Shown: positions 6,773 to 12,692 of the stretch, in pieces
Numbering within the stretch: the stretch's first letter is position 1
Layout: every line of letters starts with the position of its first letter
NCBI GenBank assembly: GCA_036747335.1
Contig: DAIOCL010000077.1
Coordinates: 1-12,692, forward strand
Reading direction: 5' to 3'
DNA length: 12,692 bases
DNA from: UBA4660 sp002405435
GTDB taxonomy: Bacteria > Bacteroidota > Bacteroidia > Flavobacteriales_D > Sanyastnellaceae
Made by a program: the position numbers and the translations under genes
The notes under the pieces: generated by a model
The model's database searches: none
What the model saw: the letters and a program-made list of their open reading frames with translations, nothing else
What the model was told of the DNA's origin: nothing

Positions 6773-8206
6773 ATGAACCGGTTCATTCTTCCTCTTGCCG
6801 CGCTGACCGCGGTCCTTATGGCGTCCTGCACAGGGAAAACGGCCGGAAAGCCCGGTGCGGAAACCGGGTCAGGCGAAGTGCCTCAGGCCTTGTCTGGTTT
6901 GTGCGACGGCGTGACGGAGCGCAACCATGGCGACAAGAAGGGCACGGTTCAACTCACCGTTCAAATGGATTTTCGAGAGCCTGATGGTTGGCTCGTGTTG
7001 TATGAAGTGGAGGGCAAGTTTTCCTTTGCACTTGACAGCGTTCGGATTAAACGCGGAGTGGCCGAATTTCCTTCGCGTACGCTTTCACGCGGTGTGTACT
7101 TGCTGGAGCGCAACCACGAACAGGGCAACCGCCACCCGGTCATTCTCAATCCTGATGAGCCTGCCGTGGTGGTCCGCTTCTCCTCCCCAAAATTTGAGGG
7201 CGGATTTTCGGCGGTCAGCAGCCGGGAAAATGAAGGGCTGGCGTCGTATTACCTTCAGGAACTCATTCTGGAGCGACGCCTGATGGCCAATAAAAAGGCC
7301 AGGTCGAAGTCGGAGCAGAAAGCCGCTTTTGATGAACTGATTGCACGCGATGAAAACGACCTGCGGCAGTTGCGTTGTGCGACCATTGCGGCATACCCCG
7401 GCACTTTTCTGGCCAAGTGGCTCACGTGGAAACAGGATCCCTTCCGCACGGACAAAGCGCGGTTTTGGGATAACCTGGACTTCACCGATGCGTCACTCGT
7501 GCGCACGCGCGTGATGCACGAGCGCATGCAGGTCTATTTTCAGCAATATGGAAAGAGCAACGAAGACGGGCTGATCAACTGCGTGGACGACATCGTGGCC
7601 AGGGCCAAGGCGAATCCTGTTGTGCTGGAAGCCACGCTCTATGGGATGCTGGAGGGTTTCAGCCAGACCAAGTATGACGGCGTATGCACCTACCTGCTCG
7701 ACAATTACATTTACGGGGAGGGTTGCGGCGCCCCGCTGAGCGAGGCCATCCGGTCGCGTGCCGCGGGCATCCGTTCGGTTCAGGTGGGGCAGGTACCGCC
7801 CAATATCCGTATGCCTTTATTGGGTGGTGGCACCTCGGATCTGTATCAACTTGTTGAAAATCATAAATATACGCTTGTCGTATTTTGGGGAAGCTGGTGT
7901 AAGGAATGCCAGGAAGACGCACCCCAGTTGCTGTCGTTGTATGAAAAATACCGGACGCGCGGCCTGGCTGTACTGGCGGTGGGTATAGACCGCGACCCTG
8001 CGGTGTGGGAGAAAGCGGTGCGCGATCGGGGATACAAGTGGCAGAATGTGCGCGCGGCAGAAGAGTGGAAATCACAGGTTGCTACTGATTATCATGTGGT
8101 TAGCACTCCGGTTATGTTGCTGCTCGACGCTTCCCGCCAGATTGTGTTCAAATCCACAGCATCTGCATCGGAGGTGAGGGCTTACCTCGACAAACACCTC
8201 CGTTAG
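6773..8206 (+). CDS. TlpA-like thioredoxin-fold lipoprotein
   Basis: The product has 477 residues from the ATG at 6773. The upstream in-frame ATG at 6713 lies before the predicted promoter and would bury the signal peptide. Residues 1-18 form a lipoprotein signal ending LMAS before C19, so the mature protein is probably membrane-anchored in the periplasm. Residues about 50-140 resemble the N-terminal beta domain (DUF4369-like) common in Bacteroidota TlpA-like proteins. A mostly helical middle follows (about 150-340). The C-terminal thioredoxin domain (about 345-477) has the redox motif WCKEC (C376, C379) and the cis-proline STP (P446). Such proteins reduce or shuffle disulfides of exported proteins, or serve cytochrome c maturation; no partner gene is nearby, so the substrate is unknown. 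It is transcribed divergently from the small-RNA gene. Confidence 0.88.
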   Translation: MNRFILPLAALTAVLMASCTGKTAGKPGAETGSGEVPQALSGLCDGVTERNHGDKKGTVQLTVQMDFREPDGWLVLYEVEGKFSFALDSVRIKRGVAEFPSRTLSRGVYLLERNHEQGNRHPVILNPDEPAVVVRFSSPKFEGGFSAVSSRENEGLASYYLQELILERRLMANKKARSKSEQKAAFDELIARDENDLRQLRCATIAAYPGTFLAKWLTWKQDPFRTDKARFWDNLDFTDASLVRTRVMHERMQVYFQQYGKSNEDGLINCVDDIVARAKANPVVLEATLYGMLEGFSQTKYDGVCTYLLDNYIYGEGCGAPLSEAIRSRAAGIRSVQVGQVPPNIRMPLLGGGTSDLYQLVENHKYTLVVFWGSWCKECQEDAPQLLSLYEKYRTRGLAVLAVGIDRDPAVWEKAVRDRGYKWQNVRAAEEWKSQVATDYHVVSTPVMLLLDASRQIVFKSTASASEVRAYLDKHLR

Positions 8207-8217
8207 CCTGCGGAAAC

Positions 8218-8240
8218 TGAAAAGCTTTCAAATTTTGTTC
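8218..8240 (+). terminator. Weak AT-rich hairpin after the thioredoxin lipoprotein gene
   Basis: TGAAA (8218-8222) and TTTCA (8226-8230) flank a 3-base loop, followed by AATTTTGTTC. The stem is short and AT-only at its base, so termination here would be weak. Confidence 0.25.
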
Positions 8241-8270
8241 TTGGAGCAGCAAGGGTCGGGCGTATATTCG
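8241..8270 (+). promoter_or_regulatory. Promoter of the rplM-rpsI-rpsB-tsf cluster
   Basis: TTG at 8241-8243 (-33), a 19-base spacer and TATATTCG at 8263-8270 (one mismatch to TAnnTTTG) form a Bacteroidota-type promoter. The start would fall near 8275, giving a leader of about 38 bases. Around the start lies a small hairpin CCCG-TTTTT-CGGG (8274-8286). The ATG is preceded by an A-rich stretch and no Shine-Dalgarno sequence. Confidence 0.55.
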
Positions 8271-8313
8271 CAGCCCGTTTTTCGGGAGGTTCAATATTTC
8301 AATTTAAACAAAC

Positions 8314-8760
8314 ATGAGCAGTTTGAGCTACAAAACCATTTCGGCTAACAGCGAAACGGTGAACAAGGAGTGGTTGCTGATTGACGCCGAGGGGCAGACC
8401 TTGGGCCGTTTGTGCAGCCAGGTGGCCGCGTGGATTCGCGGTAAGCACAAGACAAACTTCACCCCCCACGTGGATTGCGGTGACAATGTGGTTGTGATAA
8501 ACGCATCGAAGATAAACCTCACCGGCAACAAGCTCGACAGCAAGGTGTACGTTCGTTATACCGGTTATCCCGGTGGCCAGCGTTTCACCAAGGCGCGCGA
8601 CATGCGCAACAACACGCCTGTTCGCATGATTGAAAAGGGTGTGCGCGGCATGCTTCCCAAGAACCGGTTGGGGGATGCTCTCATCCGCAACCTCTATGTT
8701 TATGCCGATGCAGTGCATAAGCAGGAGGCCCAGAAACCGAAAACCGTAACGCTTCAATAA
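8314..8760 (+). CDS. rplM: 50S ribosomal protein L13 (uL13)
   Basis: A 148-residue protein, near the usual length of about 150 for the phylum. Recognisable conserved segments are WLLIDAEGQTLGRL near the N-terminus, NVVVINASKINLTGNK, the GYPGG turn and the basic region ending MLPKNRLGDALIRNLYVY. L13 is an early-assembly 23S rRNA-binding protein. It is first in the cluster and is followed after 18 bases by rpsI, its usual partner. In E. coli L13 represses its own rplM-rpsI mRNA; nothing here shows whether that holds in this organism. Confidence 0.97.
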   Translation: MSSLSYKTISANSETVNKEWLLIDAEGQTLGRLCSQVAAWIRGKHKTNFTPHVDCGDNVVVINASKINLTGNKLDSKVYVRYTGYPGGQRFTKARDMRNNTPVRMIEKGVRGMLPKNRLGDALIRNLYVYADAVHKQEAQKPKTVTLQ

Positions 8761-8778
8761 CCAGATTTTTTTTAGACA

Positions 8779-9168
8779 ATGGCATCTACCACGAACACAT
8801 CAGGACGCAGGAAAAACGCAGTTGCCCGTATTTACCTGTCCGAAGGTTCCGGCACATTTGTAATCAACGGCCGCGACTACAAGGACTATTTCAAGACCGG
8901 TGTACTGCAGTACAAGCTGCACCAGCCTTTCATGTTGACCGGCAACGACGGCAAGTACGACGTAAAGGCGAATGTAGATGGCGGTGGAATCAATGGCCAG
9001 GCAGAAGCGGTTCGGCTGGCCATCAGCAAGGCACTGATAGAAATTAATCCTGAGTGGAAACCCTCGCTGAAGGCAGAGGGACTGACCACACGGGATCCGC
9101 GTATGGTTGAACGTAAAAAGTTCGGACAGCGCAAAGCGAGAAAACGCTTCCAGTTCAGCAAGCGCTGA
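8779..9168 (+). CDS. rpsI: 30S ribosomal protein S9 (uS9)
   Basis: A 129-residue protein, the standard length. It has the N-terminal GRRKNAVARIYL segment, the central GGGINGQAEAVRLAISKAL segment and the universal basic tail ending RFQFSKR, which reaches the P site of the 30S subunit and touches tRNA. The short gap after rplM contains a run of eight T (8766-8773) and no Shine-Dalgarno sequence. It is co-transcribed with rplM by arrangement. Confidence 0.98.
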   Translation: MASTTNTSGRRKNAVARIYLSEGSGTFVINGRDYKDYFKTGVLQYKLHQPFMLTGNDGKYDVKANVDGGGINGQAEAVRLAISKALIEINPEWKPSLKAEGLTTRDPRMVERKKFGQRKARKRFQFSKR

Positions 9169-9329
9169 TGCGTCTGGTGTTTTGGAAGTCGGAGGTTTAG
9201 TATCCAAATCGGACGGACATTGTCGCTGCCGGGATTACGGCAGTACTTCAGGGTGAGAACCCGGAGTGGAAAGGGGCAGTCTACCGGCCGGTTGACGATC
9301 AGGGAAAGTAAACAAGAATAATTTAAATA
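9169..9329 (+). promoter_or_regulatory. Structured leader between rpsI and rpsB (candidate S2 autoregulatory leader)
   Basis: This 161-base spacer is long for a ribosomal operon and folds well. Hairpin A: GCTGCCG (9225-9231) with CGGCAGT (9238-9244), 7 bp, 6-base loop. Hairpin B directly abuts it: ACTTC-A-GGGT (9245-9254) with ACCC-GGAGT (9259-9267), 9 bp, one A bulge and a GAGA (GNRA) tetraloop. Hairpin C: GTC-T-ACC (9279-9285) with GGT-T-GAC (9290-9296), loop GGCC. GGCAG (9275-9279) could instead pair with CTGCC (9226-9230), an alternative fold. TTTGGA/TCCAAA (9181-9206 region) adds a further stem upstream. No TAnnTTTG promoter is visible, so rpsB may be reached by readthrough from rpsI. 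Autogenous control of rpsB-tsf by S2 through the leader is known in E. coli; extending it to this leader is inference. Confidence 0.5.
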
Positions 9330-10121
9330 ATGGCAAGAGTAAGTTTCGAAGAACTGCTGGATGCAGGTGTTCATTTTGGTCACCTCAGCCGCAAATGGAA
9401 TCCTAACATGGCTCCCTACATCTTCGGGGAGAAGAAGGGCATTCACATCATTGACCTGAACAAAACCATCGTAAAGTTGGATGAGGCATCCAGTGCGATG
9501 CGTCAGATTGCTAAGTCAGGTAAAAAAATCCTCTTTGTTGCAACCAAAAAGCAGGCGAAGGACATCGTAGCCGAGAAGGTAGCAGCCATAGGCATGCCTT
9601 TCGTCACCGAGCGCTGGCCCGGTGGAATGTTGACCAATTTTGTAACGATCCGCAAAGCGGTACGCAAGATGGCTACACTCGAAAAGATGCAGCAGGACGG
9701 CACGGCTTCCACCATGAGCAAGCGCGAGCGCCTTCAGCTTGGCCGTACCATCGCCAAGATGAGCAAGACACTCGGGTCCATCAGCGAGATGAACCGCGTT
9801 CCTGCGGCAGTATTTGTTATCGACATCATGAAGGAGCATATCGCTGTGGCAGAAGCCACGAAACTGGGCATTCCGGTTTTTGCCATGGTAGACACCAACA
9901 GCGATCCGCGCAAAGTGGAGTTTGCCATTCCGGCCAATGATGACGCCACCAAATCCATTTCCAAAATCATGGACGTGGTGATTGAGGCGATTGCTGAAGG
10001 ACTTTCAGAACGCAAGGCAGAAAAGGATTCAACGCGTGATGAGGCAGAGCCGGCAGAAACCGTTGAGGAAAATAAGCCCAAAGAATCCCGCAGCCGCGCA
10101 CGTAAGCCGCGCACAGCCTGA
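9330..10121 (+). CDS. rpsB: 30S ribosomal protein S2 (uS2)
   Basis: A 263-residue protein. The core (about 1-228) shows LLDAGVHFGHLSRKWNPNMAPYIF, FVATKKQAKDIV, ERWPGGMLTNF, and VFVIDIMKEHIAVAEA followed by GIPVFAMVDTNSDP, all diagnostic of S2. A charged, low-complexity C-terminal extension (about 229-263) rich in E, K and R ends RSRARKPRTA; such tails are common in this phylum and probably disordered. S2 joins the 30S late and helps anchor S1. The start follows an AT-rich, Shine-Dalgarno-free stretch at the end of a structured leader. Confidence 0.98.
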   Translation: MARVSFEELLDAGVHFGHLSRKWNPNMAPYIFGEKKGIHIIDLNKTIVKLDEASSAMRQIAKSGKKILFVATKKQAKDIVAEKVAAIGMPFVTERWPGGMLTNFVTIRKAVRKMATLEKMQQDGTASTMSKRERLQLGRTIAKMSKTLGSISEMNRVPAAVFVIDIMKEHIAVAEATKLGIPVFAMVDTNSDPRKVEFAIPANDDATKSISKIMDVVIEAIAEGLSERKAEKDSTRDEAEPAETVEENKPKESRSRARKPRTA

Positions 10122-10160
10122 GAAAAAACGACCTTGAAAATCTTCAAATAATCGAGAATC

Positions 10161-10988
10161 ATGAGTATTACAGCAGCAGACGTAAACAAATTGCGCCAAA
10201 TCACCGGGGCCGGCATGATGGATTGTAAAAAGGCCCTGACAGAAAGCAACGGCGATTTTGATGCAGCCATTGACCTGCTCAGGAAGAAAGGCCAGAAAGT
10301 GGCCGCCAACCGCAGCGACCGCAGCGCCAACGAAGGTCTTGTGCTCGCGCGCGCTACCGGCGACGGCAAGCGGGGCGTGATGATTGTGCTCAACTGTGAA
10401 ACGGATTTTGTAGCCAAGAATGCCGATTTCGGTGTGGTGGCCAACAACATTCTTGACGCAGCCATAGTCAACAATCCGGCATCCCTGGACGACCTGAAGG
10501 CCCTCAACTATACCGGTTCAGAACTGACCATCAACGATAAGATCACAGAGGAAATCGGAAAAATCGGAGAGAAAATCGAATTGTCTTTTTATGGTGTTGT
10601 GAATGCCGAATCGGTATACTGCTACAACCACCCGGGCAATAAACTCGCTGCCATGGCCGGTTTCAACAAGGGCATCAGTGAAGAGGTAGCCAAAGATGTG
10701 GCCATGCAGATTGCTGCCATGGCACCGGTAGCACTCGACGAAAAATCTGTTCCCCAGGATGTGATCCAGAAGGAGATTGAGATAGGCAAGGAGCTGGCCA
10801 TCAATGAAGGAAAGCCCGCCGACATGGCCGAGAAGATTGCCCTCGGTCGTCTCAACAAATTCTACAAGGAGAGCACACTGCTCAACCAGGAATTTATCAA
10901 GGACAGCAAGCTGACCGTAAGCCAGTACATCAAAACGTCTGACAAAGACGCTACAGTCATTGATTTCAAACGGTACGGACTCAACTAA
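10161..10988 (+). CDS. tsf: Translation elongation factor Ts
   Basis: A 275-residue protein, the usual length for Bacteroidota. The N-terminal UBA-like domain reads VNKLRQITGAGMMDCKKAL. The EF-Tu-contacting motif TDFVAKN lies at residues 81-87. Two EF-Ts dimerisation-type repeats follow. It catalyses GDP release from EF-Tu. It lies 39 bases after rpsB, the near-universal rpsB-tsf pair, and is closed by a strong terminator. Confidence 0.98.
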   Translation: MSITAADVNKLRQITGAGMMDCKKALTESNGDFDAAIDLLRKKGQKVAANRSDRSANEGLVLARATGDGKRGVMIVLNCETDFVAKNADFGVVANNILDAAIVNNPASLDDLKALNYTGSELTINDKITEEIGKIGEKIELSFYGVVNAESVYCYNHPGNKLAAMAGFNKGISEEVAKDVAMQIAAMAPVALDEKSVPQDVIQKEIEIGKELAINEGKPADMAEKIALGRLNKFYKESTLLNQEFIKDSKLTVSQYIKTSDKDATVIDFKRYGLN

Positions 10989-11013
10989 GCACGACCTTCT
11001 GACAACCATAGAA

Positions 11014-11041
11014 AGCCATCCGACAGGGTGGCTTTTTTTTT
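11014..11041 (+). terminator. Strong intrinsic terminator after tsf
   Basis: AGCCATCC (11014-11021) pairs with GGGTGGCT (11026-11033), 8 bp with one G-U pair and a GACA loop, followed by nine T in all (11033-11041). It closes the ribosomal cluster, so pyrH downstream probably needs its own promoter. Confidence 0.92.
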
Positions 11042-11101
11042 GGCCGAATACACGGCTGAAGCGGGCGTGACGGGGAAAATGGCTTTTACGCCGGGGGCCG
11101 G

Positions 11102-11161
11102 TTGACAAGATGCACGCGGCAGGGTATTGCGCCACCTGCCGCAGGTGCGATATTGCGGCGC
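11102..11161 (+). promoter_or_regulatory. Hairpin-rich leader or promoter region of pyrH
   Basis: TTGACA at 11102-11107 is followed after 17 bases by TATTGC (11125-11130); the TTG could serve as -33, but no TAnnTTTG match follows, so the promoter is uncertain. Two mutually exclusive stems overlap here: GCGGCAGG (11116-11123) with CCTGCCGC (11135-11142), 8 bp, 11-base loop; and CACCTG (11133-11138) with CAGGTG (11142-11147), 6 bp, 3-base loop. GCGCC (11129-11133) and GGCGC (11157-11161) could extend the second fold. TATTGCG occurs twice (11125 and 11151). Switching between folds, or a dyad-binding regulator, is possible. Confidence 0.35.
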
Positions 11162-11177
11162 GTTAAAACCCCTTGCC

Positions 11178-11891
11178 ATGGCGATCAAATACCAGCGAAT
11201 TCTGCTGAAACTCAGTGGTGAAGCCCTGATGGGCGACAAAAATTTCGGAATCGATAACAACCGCCTGATGCAGTATGCCAGCGAAATCAGGGAGGCGTGG
11301 CAGGCCGGGGTACAGGTAGCAGTAGTCATTGGAGGCGGAAATATTTTCAGGGGCGTGCAGGCCGAAGAGGGCGGAATGGAACGCACCCAGGGAGACTACA
11401 TGGGCATGTTGGCCACCATGATCAACAGCATGGCGCTGCAGAGTGCACTGGAGTCACTGGAGGTACCCACGCGGCTTCAGAGCGCCATTGAGATGAAGGC
11501 AATAGCGGAGCCTTTTATCAAACGCCGCGCGGTCAGGCACCTGGAGAAGAACCGCGTGGTCATATTCGGTGCGGGCACGGGCAATCCCTTTTTCACCACC
11601 GATACAGCCGCCTCACTCAGAGCGATTGAAATCGAGGCTGGCGTTATCCTCAAGGGCACACGTGTCGACGGTATTTACACAGCAGATCCGCTCAAAAACA
11701 AGGATGCCAAAAAGTATGATACTATCACCTTTGACGAAGCCTACAGCCGTAACCTCAATGTGATGGATATGACAGCCTTCACCCTCTGTAAGGAGAACCA
11801 GCTCCCCATCGTGGTTTTTGATATGAACACCAGGGGCAATCTGCTCCGGGTGATCAACGGCGAAAAGGTGGGCACGCTGGTTACGGTCTGA
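11178..11891 (+). CDS. pyrH: UMP kinase (uridylate kinase)
   Basis: A 237-residue protein from the ATG at 11178, the normal length for bacterial UMP kinase. A 17-codon in-frame upstream extension (ATG 11127) would start within the hairpin region and adds no family sequence, so it was dropped. Motifs: KLSGEALMG at 11-19, the phosphate-binding GGGNIFRG at 52-59, GDYMGMLATMINSMAL, GTGNPFFTTDTAA at 133-145, and DGIYTADP. The enzyme is the hexameric amino-acid-kinase-fold UMP kinase, making UDP from UMP with ATP, and is usually activated by GTP and inhibited by UTP. It follows the tsf terminator and precedes frr, a common order. Confidence 0.98.
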   Translation: MAIKYQRILLKLSGEALMGDKNFGIDNNRLMQYASEIREAWQAGVQVAVVIGGGNIFRGVQAEEGGMERTQGDYMGMLATMINSMALQSALESLEVPTRLQSAIEMKAIAEPFIKRRAVRHLEKNRVVIFGAGTGNPFFTTDTAASLRAIEIEAGVILKGTRVDGIYTADPLKNKDAKKYDTITFDEAYSRNLNVMDMTAFTLCKENQLPIVVFDMNTRGNLLRVINGEKVGTLVTV

Positions 11892-11908
11892 CCGATAGCG
11901 CTGCGGCG

Positions 11909-11939
11909 AATGACGCGCGGTGATGGCTGCGCGGTCATT
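11909..11939 (+). repeat. Inverted repeat between pyrH and frr
   Basis: AATGAC-G-CGCG (11909-11919) is complementary to CGCG-GTCATT (11930-11939): 10 bp with a single G bulge and a 10-base loop. No T tract follows, so it is not a standard intrinsic terminator. It may protect the pyrH mRNA end, cause pausing or bind a regulator. Confidence 0.5.
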
Positions 11940-12008
11940 GCACGCTGAGGCATCCCATGGGCGTTTGAACGCGCGAAAATTCCTGTTACGGCATTTTCAA
12001 ATCGGCTC

Positions 12009-12016
12009 TAAATTAG
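12009..12016 (+). promoter_or_regulatory. Possible -7 element of frr
   Basis: TAAATTAG differs from TAnnTTTG at one position and would start transcription near 12021, about 17 bases before the ATG. The -33 region has only TTA (11986-11988, 20-base spacer), so the call is weak. Confidence 0.35.
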
Positions 12017-12037
12017 CAGCCACAAATCCAGAAACGT

Positions 12038-12601
12038 ATGTCGGAAGAAGTAAAAATGGCGCTCGACGAGGCCACCGAATCCATGACCAAGGCAATCGAT
12101 CACCTGGAGAACGAATTGTCCAAGGTGCGCGCCGGCAAGGCGAGTCCGGCTATGCTCGACGGCATTCGGGTGGACTATTACGGATCCATGACTCCGCTGA
12201 AGAACATCGCCAACGTGAGCACACCCGATCCGCGCACCCTCGTGGTGCAGGCCTGGGAAAAACACATGCTTGACGCAGTGAGCAAGGCCATTATGGAGGC
12301 CAACCTCGGGCTTAATCCGCAAAACAACGGCGATGTGGTCATCATCAGCGTACCTATGCTCACAGAGGAACGGCGCAGAGATTTAAGCAAACGCGCCCAC
12401 GCAGAAGGTGAGCATGCCCGCGTGAGTATCCGCAGTGCCAGGCATGAAGCCCTTCAGTTCATCAAACAGGCCCAGAAAGATGGCTTGCCGGAAGACGAGG
12501 CAAAATCCGGTGAAACCAAGGTGCAGGAACTTACCGATCGGTTTAACCGCAAGGTGGACGAGGTCATTTCGGCAAAAGACAAGGATATTATGACGATTTG
12601 A
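12038..12601 (+). CDS. frr: Ribosome recycling factor
   Basis: A 187-residue protein, the standard length. It shows KVRAGKASPAMLDGIRVDYYGSMTPLKNIANVSTPDPRTLVVQAWEK split over the hinge between domain I and domain II, then PMLTEERRRDLSKRA, and a long C-terminal helix ending KVQELTDRFNRKVDEVISAKDKDIM. With EF-G it splits post-termination ribosomes into subunits. It lies 146 bases after pyrH, so co-transcription is likely but not forced; an imperfect promoter of its own is visible. Confidence 0.97.
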   Translation: MSEEVKMALDEATESMTKAIDHLENELSKVRAGKASPAMLDGIRVDYYGSMTPLKNIANVSTPDPRTLVVQAWEKHMLDAVSKAIMEANLGLNPQNNGDVVIISVPMLTEERRRDLSKRAHAEGEHARVSIRSARHEALQFIKQAQKDGLPEDEAKSGETKVQELTDRFNRKVDEVISAKDKDIMTI

Positions 12602-12643
12602 GGTTGGTTGTCGGATATTGCTTACCGGTTGCTTTGCCAGATT

Positions 12644-12692
12644 ATGATCGTATCCAAGCCATATTTTTATTCTGCGATGGCCATGCAATCAC
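12644..12692 (+). CDS. Possible start of a further gene, cut by the window end
   Basis: An ATG at 12644 opens 16 codons (beginning MIVSKPYFYSAMAM) without a stop before the window ends. A near-consensus -7 element TTGCTTTG (12629-12636, one mismatch) with TTG at 12608-12610 and an 18-base spacer would put transcription start almost on the ATG. This is too little sequence to name a product, and it may not be a gene. Confidence 0.2.
   Translation, partial: MIVSKPYFYSAMAMQS

Noticed and set aside
8274..8286. CCCG-TTTTT-CGGG hairpin as an L13 regulatory leader
   Set aside because: The predicted transcription start falls inside it, so the stem may not be transcribed whole, and four base pairs alone are weak evidence.
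8766..8773. Run of eight T between rplM and rpsI as a terminator
   Set aside because: No hairpin precedes it, and termination between these two co-expressed genes would make little sense.
11127..11177. Upstream ATG of pyrH (17 extra residues)
   Set aside because: It lies within the hairpin region, and the family sequence begins exactly at the ATG at 11178.

Overview
The window looks like a chromosomal segment of a member of the Bacteroidota, probably a free-living or uncultivated lineage with fairly high GC for the phylum (judged by eye, not computed). Three things point that way. The first gene ends in a type IX secretion (T9SS) C-terminal sorting domain. Several genes are preceded by the phylum's -7 promoter element TAnnTTTG (31-38, 6732-6739, and 6726-6733 on the minus strand). 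Start codons almost never follow a purine-rich Shine-Dalgarno sequence. Gene content and order (rplM-rpsI-rpsB-tsf, then pyrH and frr) are ordinary core housekeeping. I see no insertion sequence, integrase, CRISPR array, tRNA or rRNA.

Layout, with all protein genes on the + strand. (1) 63-3578 is a large secreted multidomain protein with lamin-tail, beta-sandwich, chitobiase-C-like, CotH-kinase, InlB-like and second lamin-tail modules and a T9SS tail; it has its own promoter. (2) 3677-6431 is a tightly packed trio with overlapping ends: a long-chain acyl-CoA synthetase, a PAP2-type membrane phosphatase and a CrcB/Fluc fluoride channel. (3) 6432-6772 has no protein gene. On the minus strand it holds what looks like a complete small-RNA gene of about 236 nt, with a TAnnTTTG promoter, a foldable closed body and a UUCG-loop terminator with a T tract. 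(4) 6773-8206 encodes a TlpA-like thioredoxin lipoprotein, whose promoter overlaps the small-RNA promoter on the opposite strand. (5) 8314-10988 is the translation cluster rplM-rpsI-rpsB-tsf, with a promoter before rplM, a structured 161-nt leader before rpsB and a strong terminator after tsf. (6) 11178-12601 holds pyrH and frr, each after a hairpin-containing spacer. After frr there are only about 90 bases, perhaps the start of another gene.

How the genes relate: L13 and S9 are ribosomal proteins; S2 and EF-Ts are the classic rpsB-tsf pair; UMP kinase and the ribosome recycling factor commonly follow them, so this half serves translation and nucleotide supply. The acyl-CoA synthetase and PAP2 phosphatase both act on lipids or lipid-linked phosphates; the channel is probably a co-transcribed passenger. 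The most interesting element is the minus-strand RNA with its divergent, physically overlapping promoter. The rpsB and pyrH leaders are the next best candidates for undescribed regulation.
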